DNA from: B18-G4 sp032250805
GTDB taxonomy: Bacteria > Bacteroidota > Bacteroidia > Bacteroidales > B18-G4
Direction of reading: 5' to 3'
DNA length: 64,000 nt
NCBI GenBank assembly: GCA_032250805.1
Contig: JAVVEM010000006.1
Span: 48,778-112,777, forward strand
The notes under the pieces are model-generated. The model did no database searches, was not told the origin of the DNA, and saw only the letters and a program-made list of their open reading frames with translations. Position numbers and translations under genes: made by a program. Below are positions 42,311 through 52,292 of this stretch, piece by piece (the first letter of the stretch is position 1; every line of letters starts with the position of its first letter).

Positions 42311-44188
42311 TTAACTGCCAAGATAAATGGCCAAAACAGAAATATCGGCCGGGGATACTCCACTGATCCGCGCTGCCTGGCCGATGGTGCGCGGACGAAT
42401 TTTCATCAGTTTTTCGCGGGCTTCATAGCTCAGGGATGTGAGCTGCATGTAATCGATATCGTCTTTGATGGCTAAATTTTCGAGTTTGCCAAGTTTATTG
42501 GCCAGATCGCGTTCCTTATCAATATATCCCTGGTATTTGATCCTGATCTCGGCCTGCTCAATAATTTCATCGCTCACTCCTGCCTGATCGCGAAGAAAAG
42601 ATGCAAGATGAGGGATATATCTGAGCAATTCCTTAAAATGCAGTTGCGGACGCAAAAGCAAATTGTCGATCTTCACTTTCTGGCGGAGCGGATCGGTGCC
42701 TTTATCTTCCAACAGCGCATTTACCTCCTCAGGGGTGGCACTCTCCTTTCTACAGTATCGTATAATATTGTTGAGAAGCTCTTCTTTATGGCGAACACGG
42801 TTGATTTGCTGCTGCCCGGCCAGACCGATCTCGTAACCTAATGGAGTTAGCCGAAGATCGGCATTGTCCTGCCGTAAAAGGATCCTGTATTCGGCCCGCG
42901 AAGTAAACATGCGGTATGGTTCATCTACACCTTTTGTGATCAGGTCGTCGATGAGCACCCCGATGTAAGCATCAGAACGGCCCAGAATAAATTCACTTTC
43001 TTCACGGAGCTTTCTGTGGGCATTGATACCGGCAATGAGCCCCTGCGCAGCCGCCTCTTCATAGCCCGTAGTACCGTTAATCTGCCCGGCAAAATATAAA
43101 TGCTCCACCAACTTGGTTTCAAGACTGTATTTTAACTGAACCGGAGGAAAGTAATCGTATTCGATGGCGTATCCCGGACGAAAAACCTTCGCCTGTTCAA
43201 AACCGGGAATTTTTCGCAGTGCCGCATATTGAACTTCCTCGGGAAGTGAGGATGAAAAACCGTTTAAATAATACTCAATGGTTGTCCATCCTTCGGGCTC
43301 AACAAAAAGCTGATGCTGATCCTTGCCCGAAAAACGGTCGATCTTATCTTCAATGGATGGGCAGTACCTGGGGCCAGTGCCTTCGATGCGACCGGTAAAC
43401 ATGGGCGAACGCGTAAAGCCGGTACGTAATATGTTATGCACCTCCTTATTTGTGAATGCCAGGTAACAACTTCTTTGCCGGGTCAGGCCTGGGGTATCGG
43501 TAAAAGAAAACCTCCCCGGGACTTCATCGCCGGGCTGCTCCTCAAGTTTGCTAAAGTCTATGGTACGGCCATCAATCCTCACCGGCGTACCGGTTTTCAT
43601 TCGCGAAGCTTCAAAACCCAGGGCAATTAAACTTTCTGTAATTCCTTCAGAGGCAATTTCACCCATGCGGCCGCCCGAAATCTTTTTTTCGCCGATATGA
43701 ATAATGCCGTTCAGAAAAGTGCCGTTGGTTAGAATTACCGATCGAGCATTAATAACATGGCCCATTGCAGTGCGGATACCCTCAACTTTGGCATCCTCAA
43801 TCAGCACTCCCGTAACCATGTCCTGCAGAAAATCAAGATTTAGAATTTTTTCAAGCTGATCTCTCCATTCCATGGAAAAAAGCATACGGTCGCTTTGTGC
43901 CCTTGGGCTCCACATGGCCGGCCCTTTGGATTTGTTCAGCATCCGGAACTGTATCATGGTTTTGTCGGTGACAATGGCCGACAATCCTCCCAGGGCATCT
44001 ATTTCTCTGATAATCTGGCCTTTAGCAATTCCCCCCATAGCCGGATTGCACGACATCTGTGCCATATTTGCCATATTCATGGTCACCAGCAAAGTTTTCG
44101 AACCCAGGCGGGCTGCAGCAGCCGCTGCTTCGCAACCTGCATGGCCTGCACCTACCACGATCACATCATATTGATCGAAAATCATCAT
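42311..44188 (-). CDS. mnmG: tRNA uridine-34 modification enzyme MnmG (GidA)
   Basis: 625 residues. The FAD-binding start is DVIVVGAGHAGCEAAAAAARLG, then NPAMGGIAKGQIIREIDALGG and MLNKSKGPAMWSPRAQSDR, all MnmG signatures. FAGQINGTTGYEEAAAQGL and TSRAEYRILLRQDNADLRLT follow, and the C-terminal helical domain ends near KIRPRTIGQAARISGV. With MnmE it builds the 5-carboxymethylaminomethyl group at U34 of certain tRNAs. The start may be the second Met (44185). It is the last gene of a minus-strand run with ybeY 21 bp upstream. Two parS-like sites lie just beyond its end. Confidence 0.97.
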   Translation of the reverse strand: MMIFDQYDVIVVGAGHAGCEAAAAAARLGSKTLLVTMNMANMAQMSCNPAMGGIAKGQIIREIDALGGLSAIVTDKTMIQFRMLNKSKGPAMWSPRAQSDRMLFSMEWRDQLEKILNLDFLQDMVTGVLIEDAKVEGIRTAMGHVINARSVILTNGTFLNGIIHIGEKKISGGRMGEIASEGITESLIALGFEASRMKTGTPVRIDGRTIDFSKLEEQPGDEVPGRFSFTDTPGLTRQRSCYLAFTNKEVHNILRTGFTRSPMFTGRIEGTGPRYCPSIEDKIDRFSGKDQHQLFVEPEGWTTIEYYLNGFSSSLPEEVQYAALRKIPGFEQAKVFRPGYAIEYDYFPPVQLKYSLETKLVEHLYFAGQINGTTGYEEAAAQGLIAGINAHRKLREESEFILGRSDAYIGVLIDDLITKGVDEPYRMFTSRAEYRILLRQDNADLRLTPLGYEIGLAGQQQINRVRHKEELLNNIIRYCRKESATPEEVNALLEDKGTDPLRQKVKIDNLLLRPQLHFKELLRYIPHLASFLRDQAGVSDEIIEQAEIRIKYQGYIDKERDLANKLGKLENLAIKDDIDYMQLTSLSYEAREKLMKIRPRTIGQAARISGVSPADISVLAIYLGS

Positions 44189-44209
44189 ATCGGGAATGTT
44201 AAACTTAAA

Positions 44210-44638
44210 TTATAACGGGAGCAAAGATAGATATTTATCTTCTTTCAGGGTCATTTGCTTCTTTTGATCCGCATGCTTATCCTGGTATCCGCAAAGATGC
44301 AGTATTCCGTGAGCGATTACCCTTAATAATTCATATTCAGGAGATTGATCAAAGCGGGAAGCATTTTCACGGGTACGTTCGATGCTGATGAATATATCGC
44401 CCGAAACCTCGTTAGTGGACTCACTGTAGTTAAACGCGATCACATCAGTGAGCGTATCGCGTTCAAGGAATTTCTGGTTCAGCTCGAGCAGGTATTCGTC
44501 GTCGCAAAAGATATAATTGATCACACCGGCTTCAAGATCTTCTTGTTGAATGATAGAAAACAACCATTGCTGAATTTCACTGGCACGCTCAAGCCTGAAT
44601 GAAACACCTTCAGAAAAAAACTGGATCAGGGCCGTCAT
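44210..44638 (-). CDS. ybeY: rRNA maturation endoribonuclease YbeY
   Basis: 142 residues. The zinc motif is AHGILHLCGYQDKH: His110, His114 and, at the place of the usual third His, Asp120, with a further His122. Other YbeY parts are FLERDTLTDVIAFNY and GDIFISIERTREN. It takes part in 16S rRNA 3'-end maturation and ribosome quality control. It is coupled closely to mnmG (21 bp) and follows the RsbW-like gene by 22 bp. Confidence 0.94.
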   Translation of the reverse strand: MTALIQFFSEGVSFRLERASEIQQWLFSIIQQEDLEAGVINYIFCDDEYLLELNQKFLERDTLTDVIAFNYSESTNEVSGDIFISIERTRENASRFDQSPEYELLRVIAHGILHLCGYQDKHADQKKQMTLKEDKYLSLLPL

Positions 44639-44660
44639 GGCAAAGCATATAGGAGAATGG

Positions 44661-45143
44661 TCAGACCTTTTGCTTTTTTGTCTGGTAGTACTCGTTAAAG
44701 AGCGAAAAGCGTTTTTTCATGGCCTCGTGTCCAATGCCCGATATGCGGAAAAACATTTCAACACGCCTGCCCTTATCGTGTAAAACCATTTTATCGGAGA
44801 GTGCACGCATAAGAAATATGCCCCTGCCTTTTTCAGTATCGGCACTTACTTCCAGATCGAGTGGATCGGGGACAAGGTCGGGATCGAAACCCTCACCTTC
44901 ATCGGTAACTGTAAATGAAAGGCCTTTTGGTTTTGATTCAAAAACTACCTGAATGAATTTGGAAGGATCTTTTTTATTGCCGTGCTCCAGTGCATTCTGA
45001 AATGCTTCGGTAAGTGCAATGAGGATATTTCCAAAATAGGTGTCGTTGATGTTGTAATAGTCGCAGATCTCTTCAACAAAACGTTCAATAGAGCTGATAT
45101 TTTCAGGCCTGGATTCGAGCGATAATTTTTCCTTCCTGCCCAT
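44661..45143 (-). CDS. RsbW-like ATP-binding anti-sigma/serine kinase protein
   Basis: 160 residues of HATPase_c_2 type. The N-box is LTEAFQNALEHGNK, then FTVTDEGEGFDPDLVPDP (G1) and EKGRGIFLMRALSD (G2). RsbW-type proteins phosphorylate an anti-sigma-factor antagonist and bind a sigma factor. Neither an antagonist nor a group 3 sigma factor is near, so its partner is unknown. The place between a coiled-coil membrane protein and ybeY/mnmG is typical housekeeping surroundings. Confidence 0.88.
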   Translation of the reverse strand: MGRKEKLSLESRPENISSIERFVEEICDYYNINDTYFGNILIALTEAFQNALEHGNKKDPSKFIQVVFESKPKGLSFTVTDEGEGFDPDLVPDPLDLEVSADTEKGRGIFLMRALSDKMVLHDKGRRVEMFFRISGIGHEAMKKRFSLFNEYYQTKKQKV

Positions 45144-45154
45144 GTTAGATAGAT

Positions 45155-48100
45155 TTAATTCCCAAAGTTATAAAAATATTCATTCACTTTACGTTTATAA
45201 TATGGTTTTAAATTGGGAGGAACTGTTTTTAGTAGTTCAACTTCTTTTAATAATATTCTCTTATACTCTAAAAAGTCGCCAGGGTTACTATAATCCTGGT
45301 TTTTTGCTTCGGTTGATTCGCGGCGCTCTTCCTTTTCTCTTTCGCGCATGGCTTTCTCATGTTTGAGCAGGCGTGTAAGGATCTCTTCCTGCCGTTGCAG
45401 TGTTTCTTCCGTAAGTCTCTTATTTACAAGGTCCATCTCAGTTTTTTCCATTTCCTCCATGAGCTTGTTCATCCCGGCATCGCCTGTCTCGCCCTGGCTT
45501 TTGAGCTGCTCCAGATATTCCTGCATTTGACGCCTGATCATTTCCTGTTCTGCTGCCATCCGGGCAAATTGTTCGCTCATCGACCGCTTTCCATCCTTGC
45601 CCTGCTGGCCATCTTTCATTTGCTTCATCTGCTGGTTCAGCATTTGCTGCATCTCACTCATGTTCTGGGGCATCTTGCTCGGAGTGCTGCCCCCCGGATT
45701 ATCGCAACTGGAGCTGCCGGGCATGTCCATATTATTCATTTGCTGCATTTTGTTTAATGCTTCGGCAAGTAGCAGGGCCAGGTTGTTTACAGAAGTCATC
45801 ACATATTGCTGTGAGCTGGCCGCATCTCCTTTTTTTCGTTCGTCGAGCCTGTCGTTGGCATCATCAATATTCTTGTTTATTTTGTCAACCTCTTTGTTTA
45901 CGAATGGCTGGATCATGATCTGTCGCTTACTCAGCGCATACAGTGAATCTTCAACAATTTTCATATTGTCGCGCAGCTCGTGCTGCCGCTCAATGATTTC
46001 CTGATACCTTGGATCTACCGGGCTTGTCTTGCCCAGGTCAGCGATAAGATCTTCCTGGTCGAATGAAATAACCAGCAGGTTTTCGAGGATCTCCCTCAGG
46101 GTGCGGATGTCTTCGGCATTTGATTCCTGGGCCATTTGCATTTGCATCTGAAAGAGCTTTTCAGCCATTTCCTTCATTTTTTTCTGCGCATCCTGCTGCG
46201 AACCCGAGGCTTTTTTGTTATTTCCCTTTTTCAATTCTTCCAGGCTTTTTTCCATATCCTCCTGTATGCTGTTTTCCTGACTTTCGGTATCTTCCAGGCT
46301 GTGCTTGTTTTCAAGCTCTTCATTCAGGGCATCAAGCTCATCCAGATCTTTGCGAAGATCGTCGAAGGCCTGGTTCAGTTCCTGCTGTTCTTCCGACAGG
46401 CTTTCTTCACCGGCTTTCTTTTCTTTGGTTTTATTGGCCAGTTTTTCCTGCTCTTTTGCCAGTTTATTCAACTTTTCTATGGTTTCGGTAAGCTTTTTCT
46501 CAAATTCGAGTTGCTTAAAAAGTTCAAGGTTCTTATCCAGTTCCTGTTCAATTTCTTCGGCGCTCATCTTCATTTTTTCAAGCATTTTGCTAACATCATC
46601 CTTGCGCAGTTCGTCGAGCAGTTTTTGAAGTTCCCCGAACATCTTTTTCATTTCATCATCCATCAACTCATTAAAAAGCTCCTGCAACTGTTGATGCTTT
46701 TGCAAAATATCTTCATTCAATTGATTATATTCCTCTTCACGCGACATTTTTTGCATGTTCTTTTCCTGCAGCAATTCCATTCTCTGATGCAATTGCTCCT
46801 GTTGCCTGATCAGGCTTTTGATCTGTTCCTTATCCTGCCAGTTAAGGCTTTCCTTATTAATGAGTTGCTTATTGAGCTTTTCGATCTGCTTTTGCAGCAT
46901 ACGCGATTCATCGATGATGTTTTCCATTTCATCCTTGATCTCGTTATTGTCGGCCCTGGTCTGCTCGCTGATCTCTTCAATTGTGGGCGCACGGAAAATC
47001 ATTTTGTGCGATTTGCTGCTTTTATATCCGTTCACTTCATCATTGTCCCAAACTTCAAAGAAATAGGCAATTTCGTCACCGGGCCCGATCTCAAGCCTGT
47101 CGAGGTTAAAATGATGAAAAACCATTTGTTTGGGTATTCCGGCTGAGAACGCAACATCTTCGCTATAAACCTTTCCTTCAATTCTTGCCGAATCGAAATG
47201 ATTCAGGAATTCGTAGTTGAATTTCAATTGTGTAAATCCGTAATCATCCGATATCTGTCCGCGGAAATACAGCATTTTCTCATATACCGAATCACGGAAT
47301 TCTTCGACGATCACCGTGGGATACATGTCGGGGATGGAGGTGATGGAATACGCCAGCGAATCAGGATTTGCCAGGTGACGGTTGGCTACCGACACGGAAT
47401 AAGCCAGGTTTTGTTTCACGCGCATGGAATATTTAAAGGCGTTTGAGCCTTCCGAATCCAGTTCAACAGCGTTATTCCCAATGCGAAAAGTAAGTTTTTC
47501 GGCATCGCGAGTAATAAAATTCCAGCTTAAACGGCTGCCCTCCGGCACGATAACATCTCCGGTATTTTCAAATACTTCATCCTGCTTTCCGGTATATTCA
47601 GGATAGTCGAGGGCAAGCTCGTAGTTTATGATAATCGGTTTAGGCAGGACCCGCAAATAATAGGGCCCGAAAGAATATGATTCGGCCTGGATGCTGAATT
47701 GTATGTCGTTGTGAAGGTTGTTGAGCGTATAATGGAATTCGTTTCCCGAAATTTTCTCAAAGGGCAGCATGCTGTTGTTCACAGAAAGCAGCATACCGGC
47801 AGGCATTACATCGCCTTCGGCACGAACTCTGATGGTGAAATTTTCCTGTTGAACGGCGCTGAGGTTTTCATTCAGCACAATTATCCTGAAAGGCAAGGGG
47901 CGTTCAAAATCGGAGGAATAATTGAGCAGGCGTTTCGAAGGTTCGGTGATCGTAGCCGGGGCCGAAAAAAGCAGGATCAGGATCAGCAGGAGCGGGGGTA
48001 AAGCATACCTGAGATACTTTCTGTTCTTGCGAAGGTCGACTGCACGCACGAAAGGTACCGGATGCAGTGTTTTGGTTTTTTGTTCAATGCTGGCCTGAAG

Positions 48101-48481
48101 CAATTCGAGGGTGCCGTTCTCCTGGCTGAGTTTTTTTAACTGGATGGTATTTAACAGCTTATCCTTTACTTCAGGGAAGTGCTTTCCGATAATCTTTGCA
48201 GCTTCTTCTTCATCAATAATTCTTCCGACTCTGAAGCGTTTAAGCAGGGGAATAATAACCAGGCCGGCAAGGATAATGGTATTCAGGCCCAGATACATGA
48301 AAAATAAAATCGTGCGTATGCTGCTGCTGCTCCACGAGTAATATTCAAAAACATTTATAATCAGAAAAAACAGTGCAGAAACGGCAATAAACCATATAAG
48401 TCCGCGCAGCATCTGGTTCAGATAGTACTTGCGAATAAACTTATTCAGCTTTTGAACGAGTATGTTATAATTGTCAGACAT
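45155..48481 (-). CDS. Large DUF4175-like membrane protein with Gln/Met/Lys/Glu-rich coiled coil
   Basis: 1108 residues from the ATG at 48481 (MSDNYNILVQ). An upstream in-frame start at 48514 is less likely given a TACCTTTG box at 48544-48537 and family-like start. Three hydrophobic segments lie in the first 175 residues (about 31-48, 55-80 and 155-173). A beta-rich extracellular-type region follows (about 180-480), including a repeat-like IINYELALDYPEYTGKQ. From about 500 to 1060 the protein is a long coiled coil built of Lys/Glu/Gln/Met-rich heptads. It resembles Bacteroidota proteins labelled DUF4175. Function is unknown. It starts the run leading to the RsbW-like gene, ybeY and mnmG (gaps 11-22 bp). 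Confidence 0.82.
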   Translation of the reverse strand: MSDNYNILVQKLNKFIRKYYLNQMLRGLIWFIAVSALFFLIINVFEYYSWSSSSIRTILFFMYLGLNTIILAGLVIIPLLKRFRVGRIIDEEEAAKIIGKHFPEVKDKLLNTIQLKKLSQENGTLELLQASIEQKTKTLHPVPFVRAVDLRKNRKYLRYALPPLLLILILLFSAPATITEPSKRLLNYSSDFERPLPFRIIVLNENLSAVQQENFTIRVRAEGDVMPAGMLLSVNNSMLPFEKISGNEFHYTLNNLHNDIQFSIQAESYSFGPYYLRVLPKPIIINYELALDYPEYTGKQDEVFENTGDVIVPEGSRLSWNFITRDAEKLTFRIGNNAVELDSEGSNAFKYSMRVKQNLAYSVSVANRHLANPDSLAYSITSIPDMYPTVIVEEFRDSVYEKMLYFRGQISDDYGFTQLKFNYEFLNHFDSARIEGKVYSEDVAFSAGIPKQMVFHHFNLDRLEIGPGDEIAYFFEVWDNDEVNGYKSSKSHKMIFRAPTIEEISEQTRADNNEIKDEMENIIDESRMLQKQIEKLNKQLINKESLNWQDKEQIKSLIRQQEQLHQRMELLQEKNMQKMSREEEYNQLNEDILQKHQQLQELFNELMDDEMKKMFGELQKLLDELRKDDVSKMLEKMKMSAEEIEQELDKNLELFKQLEFEKKLTETIEKLNKLAKEQEKLANKTKEKKAGEESLSEEQQELNQAFDDLRKDLDELDALNEELENKHSLEDTESQENSIQEDMEKSLEELKKGNNKKASGSQQDAQKKMKEMAEKLFQMQMQMAQESNAEDIRTLREILENLLVISFDQEDLIADLGKTSPVDPRYQEIIERQHELRDNMKIVEDSLYALSKRQIMIQPFVNKEVDKINKNIDDANDRLDERKKGDAASSQQYVMTSVNNLALLLAEALNKMQQMNNMDMPGSSSCDNPGGSTPSKMPQNMSEMQQMLNQQMKQMKDGQQGKDGKRSMSEQFARMAAEQEMIRRQMQEYLEQLKSQGETGDAGMNKLMEEMEKTEMDLVNKRLTEETLQRQEEILTRLLKHEKAMREREKEERRESTEAKNQDYSNPGDFLEYKRILLKEVELLKTVPPNLKPYYKRKVNEYFYNFGN

Positions 48482-48536
48482 AATATTCCTAAGCTTTGAA
48501 CGGCCCGGATGCAATGATTATTACAAATTTTTTATA

Positions 48537-48544
48537 CAAAGGTA
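48537..48544 (-). promoter_or_regulatory. -7 box for the DUF4175-like gene
   Basis: On the minus strand TACCTTTG, exact TAnnTTTG. A TTTTG 22 bases upstream may be the -33 box. Leader of about 50 bp to the ATG at 48481. Confidence 0.55.
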
Positions 48545-48691
48545 CACAATCGCTTTCTTCCCTGATCAAAATCTATGTTATGCATATTTTTTGTATCTAC
48601 AAGAAAACATCTTCCTGTAAATTAAACAAATTGAAGCAGGATATGTTAAGATTATGAGTAATATTGCCACTTCTTAATAAAAAACTATACA

Positions 48692-50659
48692 ATGAAAAAA
48701 TTATTTCTATTCGCAGTGATCATCTTTACGGTAAGCTTTCTGCAGGCGCAATGGGTTGAGCATGAAGACGGCCATCGCGGCTGCCAGCACGCAAAAACCG
48801 CCAACTACAAAAATACCGGTGCATTTTTTTATTTTCAGGACGACCTCTTAATGGACTATGATGTAAAATTTTATTTCCTCGATATAGAGGTTTCACCAAC
48901 CACCATTGATGTGGCGGGAAACGTTAGCATCCATGCCGAAGTAACTTCCGCCACCATGGACACCCTGGCACTGGAATTCACTGATGGCATGATCGTCGAC
49001 TCAGCCTTTGTTGATGGTGTAAAGCTAAACCCGGCCCATACAAACAATCATATTTATATGATCCTTCCTGCCAGCCTGAGCCAGGGCGACAAGTTTATTG
49101 TTCAGGTATACTATCATGGTACGCCACCCACCGGTGGCTTTTTCTCGGGGGTAAGTACCGGCTATTCCAGCCAGTGGGGTGCAAGTTCAACCTGGTCGTT
49201 ATCGGAGCCTTATGCTGCCCGCGACTGGTTTCCCGTGAAACAGGTGCTTCCTGATAAAGCCGATTCATGCTGGGTATTTCTTACTACTGATGAAGAGAAT
49301 ATGGCCGGATCGCAGGGTTTGCTCACAGCCATAACACCATTGCCTGATAATAAGTTAAGATACGAATGGAAATCAAAATACCCGATCAGTTATTACCTGA
49401 TTTCCTTTGCTGTTGCCGACTACCAGGAATATAATATTTATGCAAAGCCCGCCGGAATGGCTGGTGATTCCGTCCTCATTCAGAATTTTATTTACGACAG
49501 TCCGGGCATCCTTGCAGCATACCAGGATGATATTGACCAAACCATTGACTTTCTTGAATTATTCTCCGATCTGTATATCCTGTATCCTTTCCACGAGGAA
49601 AAATACGGCCATACTCTCACACGCCTGGGTGGCGGCATGGAACACCAAACCATGACGACTATCGGAGGATTCAGCTACGACCTGGTATCGCACGAGCTGG
49701 GCCATATGTGGTTTGGCGATAACGTAACCTGTGCAACCTGGTCGGATATCTGGATCAACGAAGGCTTTGCATCGTATAGTGAATACCTTGCCAGGCAATA
49801 TCTTGAAGGGCAATCGTCGGCCACTGGCTGGATGAACTCAACGCATAACAGTGTATTGTCGGCCCCCGACGGAAGTGTATATGTTCCGCCGGGTCAGCTC
49901 GACGACATCTGGAGGATCTTCAGCGGAAGGCTTTCCTACGACAAAGGAGCCGCAATTATACACATGATACGTTTCGAATTGCAAAACGACAGCCTCTTTT
50001 TTGAAACGATGAACCAGTTTCAGGAGCAGTATGCTGACAGTGTTGCCACGGGGCTTGATTTTAAAGCTGTTGTAGAAGATGTCAGCGGCATGGATTTCAC
50101 CGACTTTTTCGACCAGTGGTATTTTGGCGAAGGCTATCCTACCTATAGCATCGTCTGGAACCAAACCGAAGAAGGGCTGAACATGAATGTTACGCAAACA
50201 GCCTCTTATCCGTCGGCAACTCCGCTGTTCAGGATGAAGATGGAATACAAACTGGGCACCACGGCGGGAGATACCAACATCATCCTGTATCACGATGCTA
50301 ATTTCACACAGTTTACCATTCCCATTGAAGGCGAAGTAGGTGCCATACTTGTTGATCCAAACAATTGGGTTTTAAACAAAACAGGCTCGATCACGGTAGG
50401 TATCGAAGAAACCGCCAATCCGGCATATTTTACCTTTGGTCCCAACCCGGCCCGCGATTATCTTAACCTTTTCCCGGCCAATACGGTTGATGCGGTCCTG
50501 GATATAAATGTTTTGGACCTTACCGGCCGTCAGGTGATGGCAAGCCGGAAAAGCGGCGAGGCCATCAGGCTCGATATCTCTGACCTCTCCAAAGGTTCAT
50601 ACCTGCTGAGGGTGGTTGAGGGAGATAATGCTTTTACGAAGCGCTTTGTGAAGATGTAA
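48692..50659 (+). CDS. Secreted M1-family aminopeptidase with T9SS sorting domain
   Basis: 655 residues. Signal peptide (1-20, ending LQAQ). The M1 zinc site is HELGH (His334, Glu335, His338) and Glu357 in WINEGFASY, spaced 18 residues as usual. The exopeptidase motif GxMEN appears as GGMEHQTM, with His in place of Asn. EPYAARDWFPVKQ is also typical. The C-terminus is a Por sorting domain: FGPNPARDYLNLFP, VLDLTGRQVMA, DLSKGSYLLRVVE. It is therefore an exported aminopeptidase, complementing the dipeptidyl-peptidases encoded at 14-18 kb. A terminator follows at 50681. Confidence 0.93.
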   Translation: MKKLFLFAVIIFTVSFLQAQWVEHEDGHRGCQHAKTANYKNTGAFFYFQDDLLMDYDVKFYFLDIEVSPTTIDVAGNVSIHAEVTSATMDTLALEFTDGMIVDSAFVDGVKLNPAHTNNHIYMILPASLSQGDKFIVQVYYHGTPPTGGFFSGVSTGYSSQWGASSTWSLSEPYAARDWFPVKQVLPDKADSCWVFLTTDEENMAGSQGLLTAITPLPDNKLRYEWKSKYPISYYLISFAVADYQEYNIYAKPAGMAGDSVLIQNFIYDSPGILAAYQDDIDQTIDFLELFSDLYILYPFHEEKYGHTLTRLGGGMEHQTMTTIGGFSYDLVSHELGHMWFGDNVTCATWSDIWINEGFASYSEYLARQYLEGQSSATGWMNSTHNSVLSAPDGSVYVPPGQLDDIWRIFSGRLSYDKGAAIIHMIRFELQNDSLFFETMNQFQEQYADSVATGLDFKAVVEDVSGMDFTDFFDQWYFGEGYPTYSIVWNQTEEGLNMNVTQTASYPSATPLFRMKMEYKLGTTAGDTNIILYHDANFTQFTIPIEGEVGAILVDPNNWVLNKTGSITVGIEETANPAYFTFGPNPARDYLNLFPANTVDAVLDINVLDLTGRQVMASRKSGEAIRLDISDLSKGSYLLRVVEGDNAFTKRFVKM

Positions 50660-50680
50660 ACAAAGAACTCATCATTCAGA

Positions 50681-50717
50681 AAAGGGGATGAATGCAGCTG
50701 CTTTCATCCCCTTTTTT
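50681..50717 (+). terminator. Rho-independent terminator after the M1 peptidase gene
   Basis: AAAGGGGATGAA pairs with TTCATCCCCTTT, followed by a T-run. Confidence 0.9.
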
Positions 50718-50722
50718 CTTTC

Positions 50723-50730
50723 TATCTTTG
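50723..50730 (+). promoter_or_regulatory. -7 box for gltX
   Basis: TATCTTTG, exact TAnnTTTG match, giving transcription from about 50737 and a leader of about 11 bp. Confidence 0.6.
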
Positions 50731-50747
50731 CCTGTAAAATATAATCT

Positions 50748-52292
50748 ATGGCAAGCAATGACATCCGCGTACGTTTCGCGCCCAGTCCTACCGGTCCGCT
50801 GCACATTGGCGGGGTGCGGACGGCCCTGTACAACTACCTCTTTGCCCGGCATCATGGCGGAAAGATGATCCTGCGCATTGAAGATACAGACCGCAAACGA
50901 TTTGTGCCGGGGACGGAAGAATATATCATTGAATCCTTTAAATGGTGTGGCATCGGATTCGACGAGGGCGTGGAAAACGGTGGCAACTATGGCCCCTACC
51001 GGCAGTCGGAACGCAAAGCCATGTATCTCGACTATGCCAACCGCCTGATTAAAAGTGGACATGCCTACTATGCCTTCGACACCCCCGAAGAGCTGGAGGC
51101 CATGCGCCAGCGGCTGGAGGATGAAAAAACGTCCAATACCAGTTACTGCGCGGCATCAAGAAAGCAAATGACCAATTCACTCACCCTTTCAAACGATGAG
51201 GTGATGAAACGCCTGTCGAAGGGAGAACCCTATGTGATCAGGATAAAAATGCCCGAAAATGAAAGCATCCGGGTGCATGATGAGATCAGGAAAGAGGTGG
51301 AAGTGAATACGGATACACTCGACGATAAGGTATTATATAAATCTGATGGCATGCCCACCTACCACCTTGCCAATGTGGTTGACGACTACCTGATGAAGAT
51401 CACCCATGTGATCAGGGGTGAGGAGTGGCTGCCTTCATTGCCGCTGCATGTGCTGTTGTACCGGTATTTTGGCTGGGAGGACCAGATGCCTGCCTTTGCC
51501 CATCTTCCCTTATTGCTTAAACCTGATGGGAAAGGCAAGCTGAGCAAGCGCGATGGCGACCGCATGGGTTTTCCGGTGTTTCCGCTGGAGTGGAAAGATC
51601 CGAAAAGCGTTGAAGTGTCGCGCGGGTACCGCGAGGATGGCTATTTCCCCGAAGCCTTCATCAACATGATGGCCCTGCTGGGGTGGAACCCGGGCACCGA
51701 ACAGGAGATCTTCAGTATGGAAGAGCTGATTGCGCAATTTAGCCTCGACCGGGTTGGCCGCTCCGGCGCCCGCTTCGACCCGGAAAAGGCAAAGTGGTTT
51801 AACCACTATTTCCTGCAGAAGAAGGGCGATGATGAATTGGCACTATTGTTTACACCTATTGTGAAAGAAAATATCTCAGATCCCGTATCATGGATGCTGG
51901 ATCCTGAATATTTGTCAAGGATCATAGGCCTTGTGAAAGAGCGCGTAAACTTTATCCACGAGCTCTGGGATCAGGCCTGGTTTTTCTTCAAGGCACCCGA
52001 CGAATATGATGAGAAAACGGTGAAGAAGCGCTGGAAAGAAAATACCGGAGCACTTTTAGCGGAAGTTTTGGATGTGATCAAGGATGTTGGCACGTTCACC
52101 CGCAACGAAATACACGATGCCGTGGCAGCTTATCTCGAAGAAAAACAGACCGGCATGGGCCAGGTAATGATCGGCATGAGGCTGTGTATTGTTGGCAGCG
52201 GCACCGGCCCCGACCTGTTCACCATCATGGAGCTGATCGGCAGGGAAGAAACGGTGATGAGGATTGGTAAAGGAGTGGAAAAATTGGGATGA
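50748..52292 (+). CDS. gltX: Glutamate--tRNA ligase
   Basis: 514 residues. The class I synthetase HIGH motif appears as LHIGG (His19) in APSPTGPLHIGGVRTALYNYLF, then LRIEDTDRKRFVPGTEEYI. The KMSKS counterpart is KLSKR (264-268). It charges tRNA-Glu (and possibly tRNA-Gln in organisms lacking GlnRS). The length is normal. The gene stands alone between a terminator and a repeat-rich convergent junction. Confidence 0.96.
   Translation: MASNDIRVRFAPSPTGPLHIGGVRTALYNYLFARHHGGKMILRIEDTDRKRFVPGTEEYIIESFKWCGIGFDEGVENGGNYGPYRQSERKAMYLDYANRLIKSGHAYYAFDTPEELEAMRQRLEDEKTSNTSYCAASRKQMTNSLTLSNDEVMKRLSKGEPYVIRIKMPENESIRVHDEIRKEVEVNTDTLDDKVLYKSDGMPTYHLANVVDDYLMKITHVIRGEEWLPSLPLHVLLYRYFGWEDQMPAFAHLPLLLKPDGKGKLSKRDGDRMGFPVFPLEWKDPKSVEVSRGYREDGYFPEAFINMMALLGWNPGTEQEIFSMEELIAQFSLDRVGRSGARFDPEKAKWFNHYFLQKKGDDELALLFTPIVKENISDPVSWMLDPEYLSRIIGLVKERVNFIHELWDQAWFFFKAPDEYDEKTVKKRWKENTGALLAEVLDVIKDVGTFTRNEIHDAVAAYLEEKQTGMGQVMIGMRLCIVGSGTGPDLFTIMELIGREETVMRIGKGVEKLG

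Noticed and set aside
46136..47146. Long open frame on the plus strand (336 codons)
   Set aside because: It runs antisense to the Lys/Glu/Gln-rich coiled coil of the DUF4175-like gene. The Phe/Leu-rich translation is the expected mirror of such codons, with no signal or motif.
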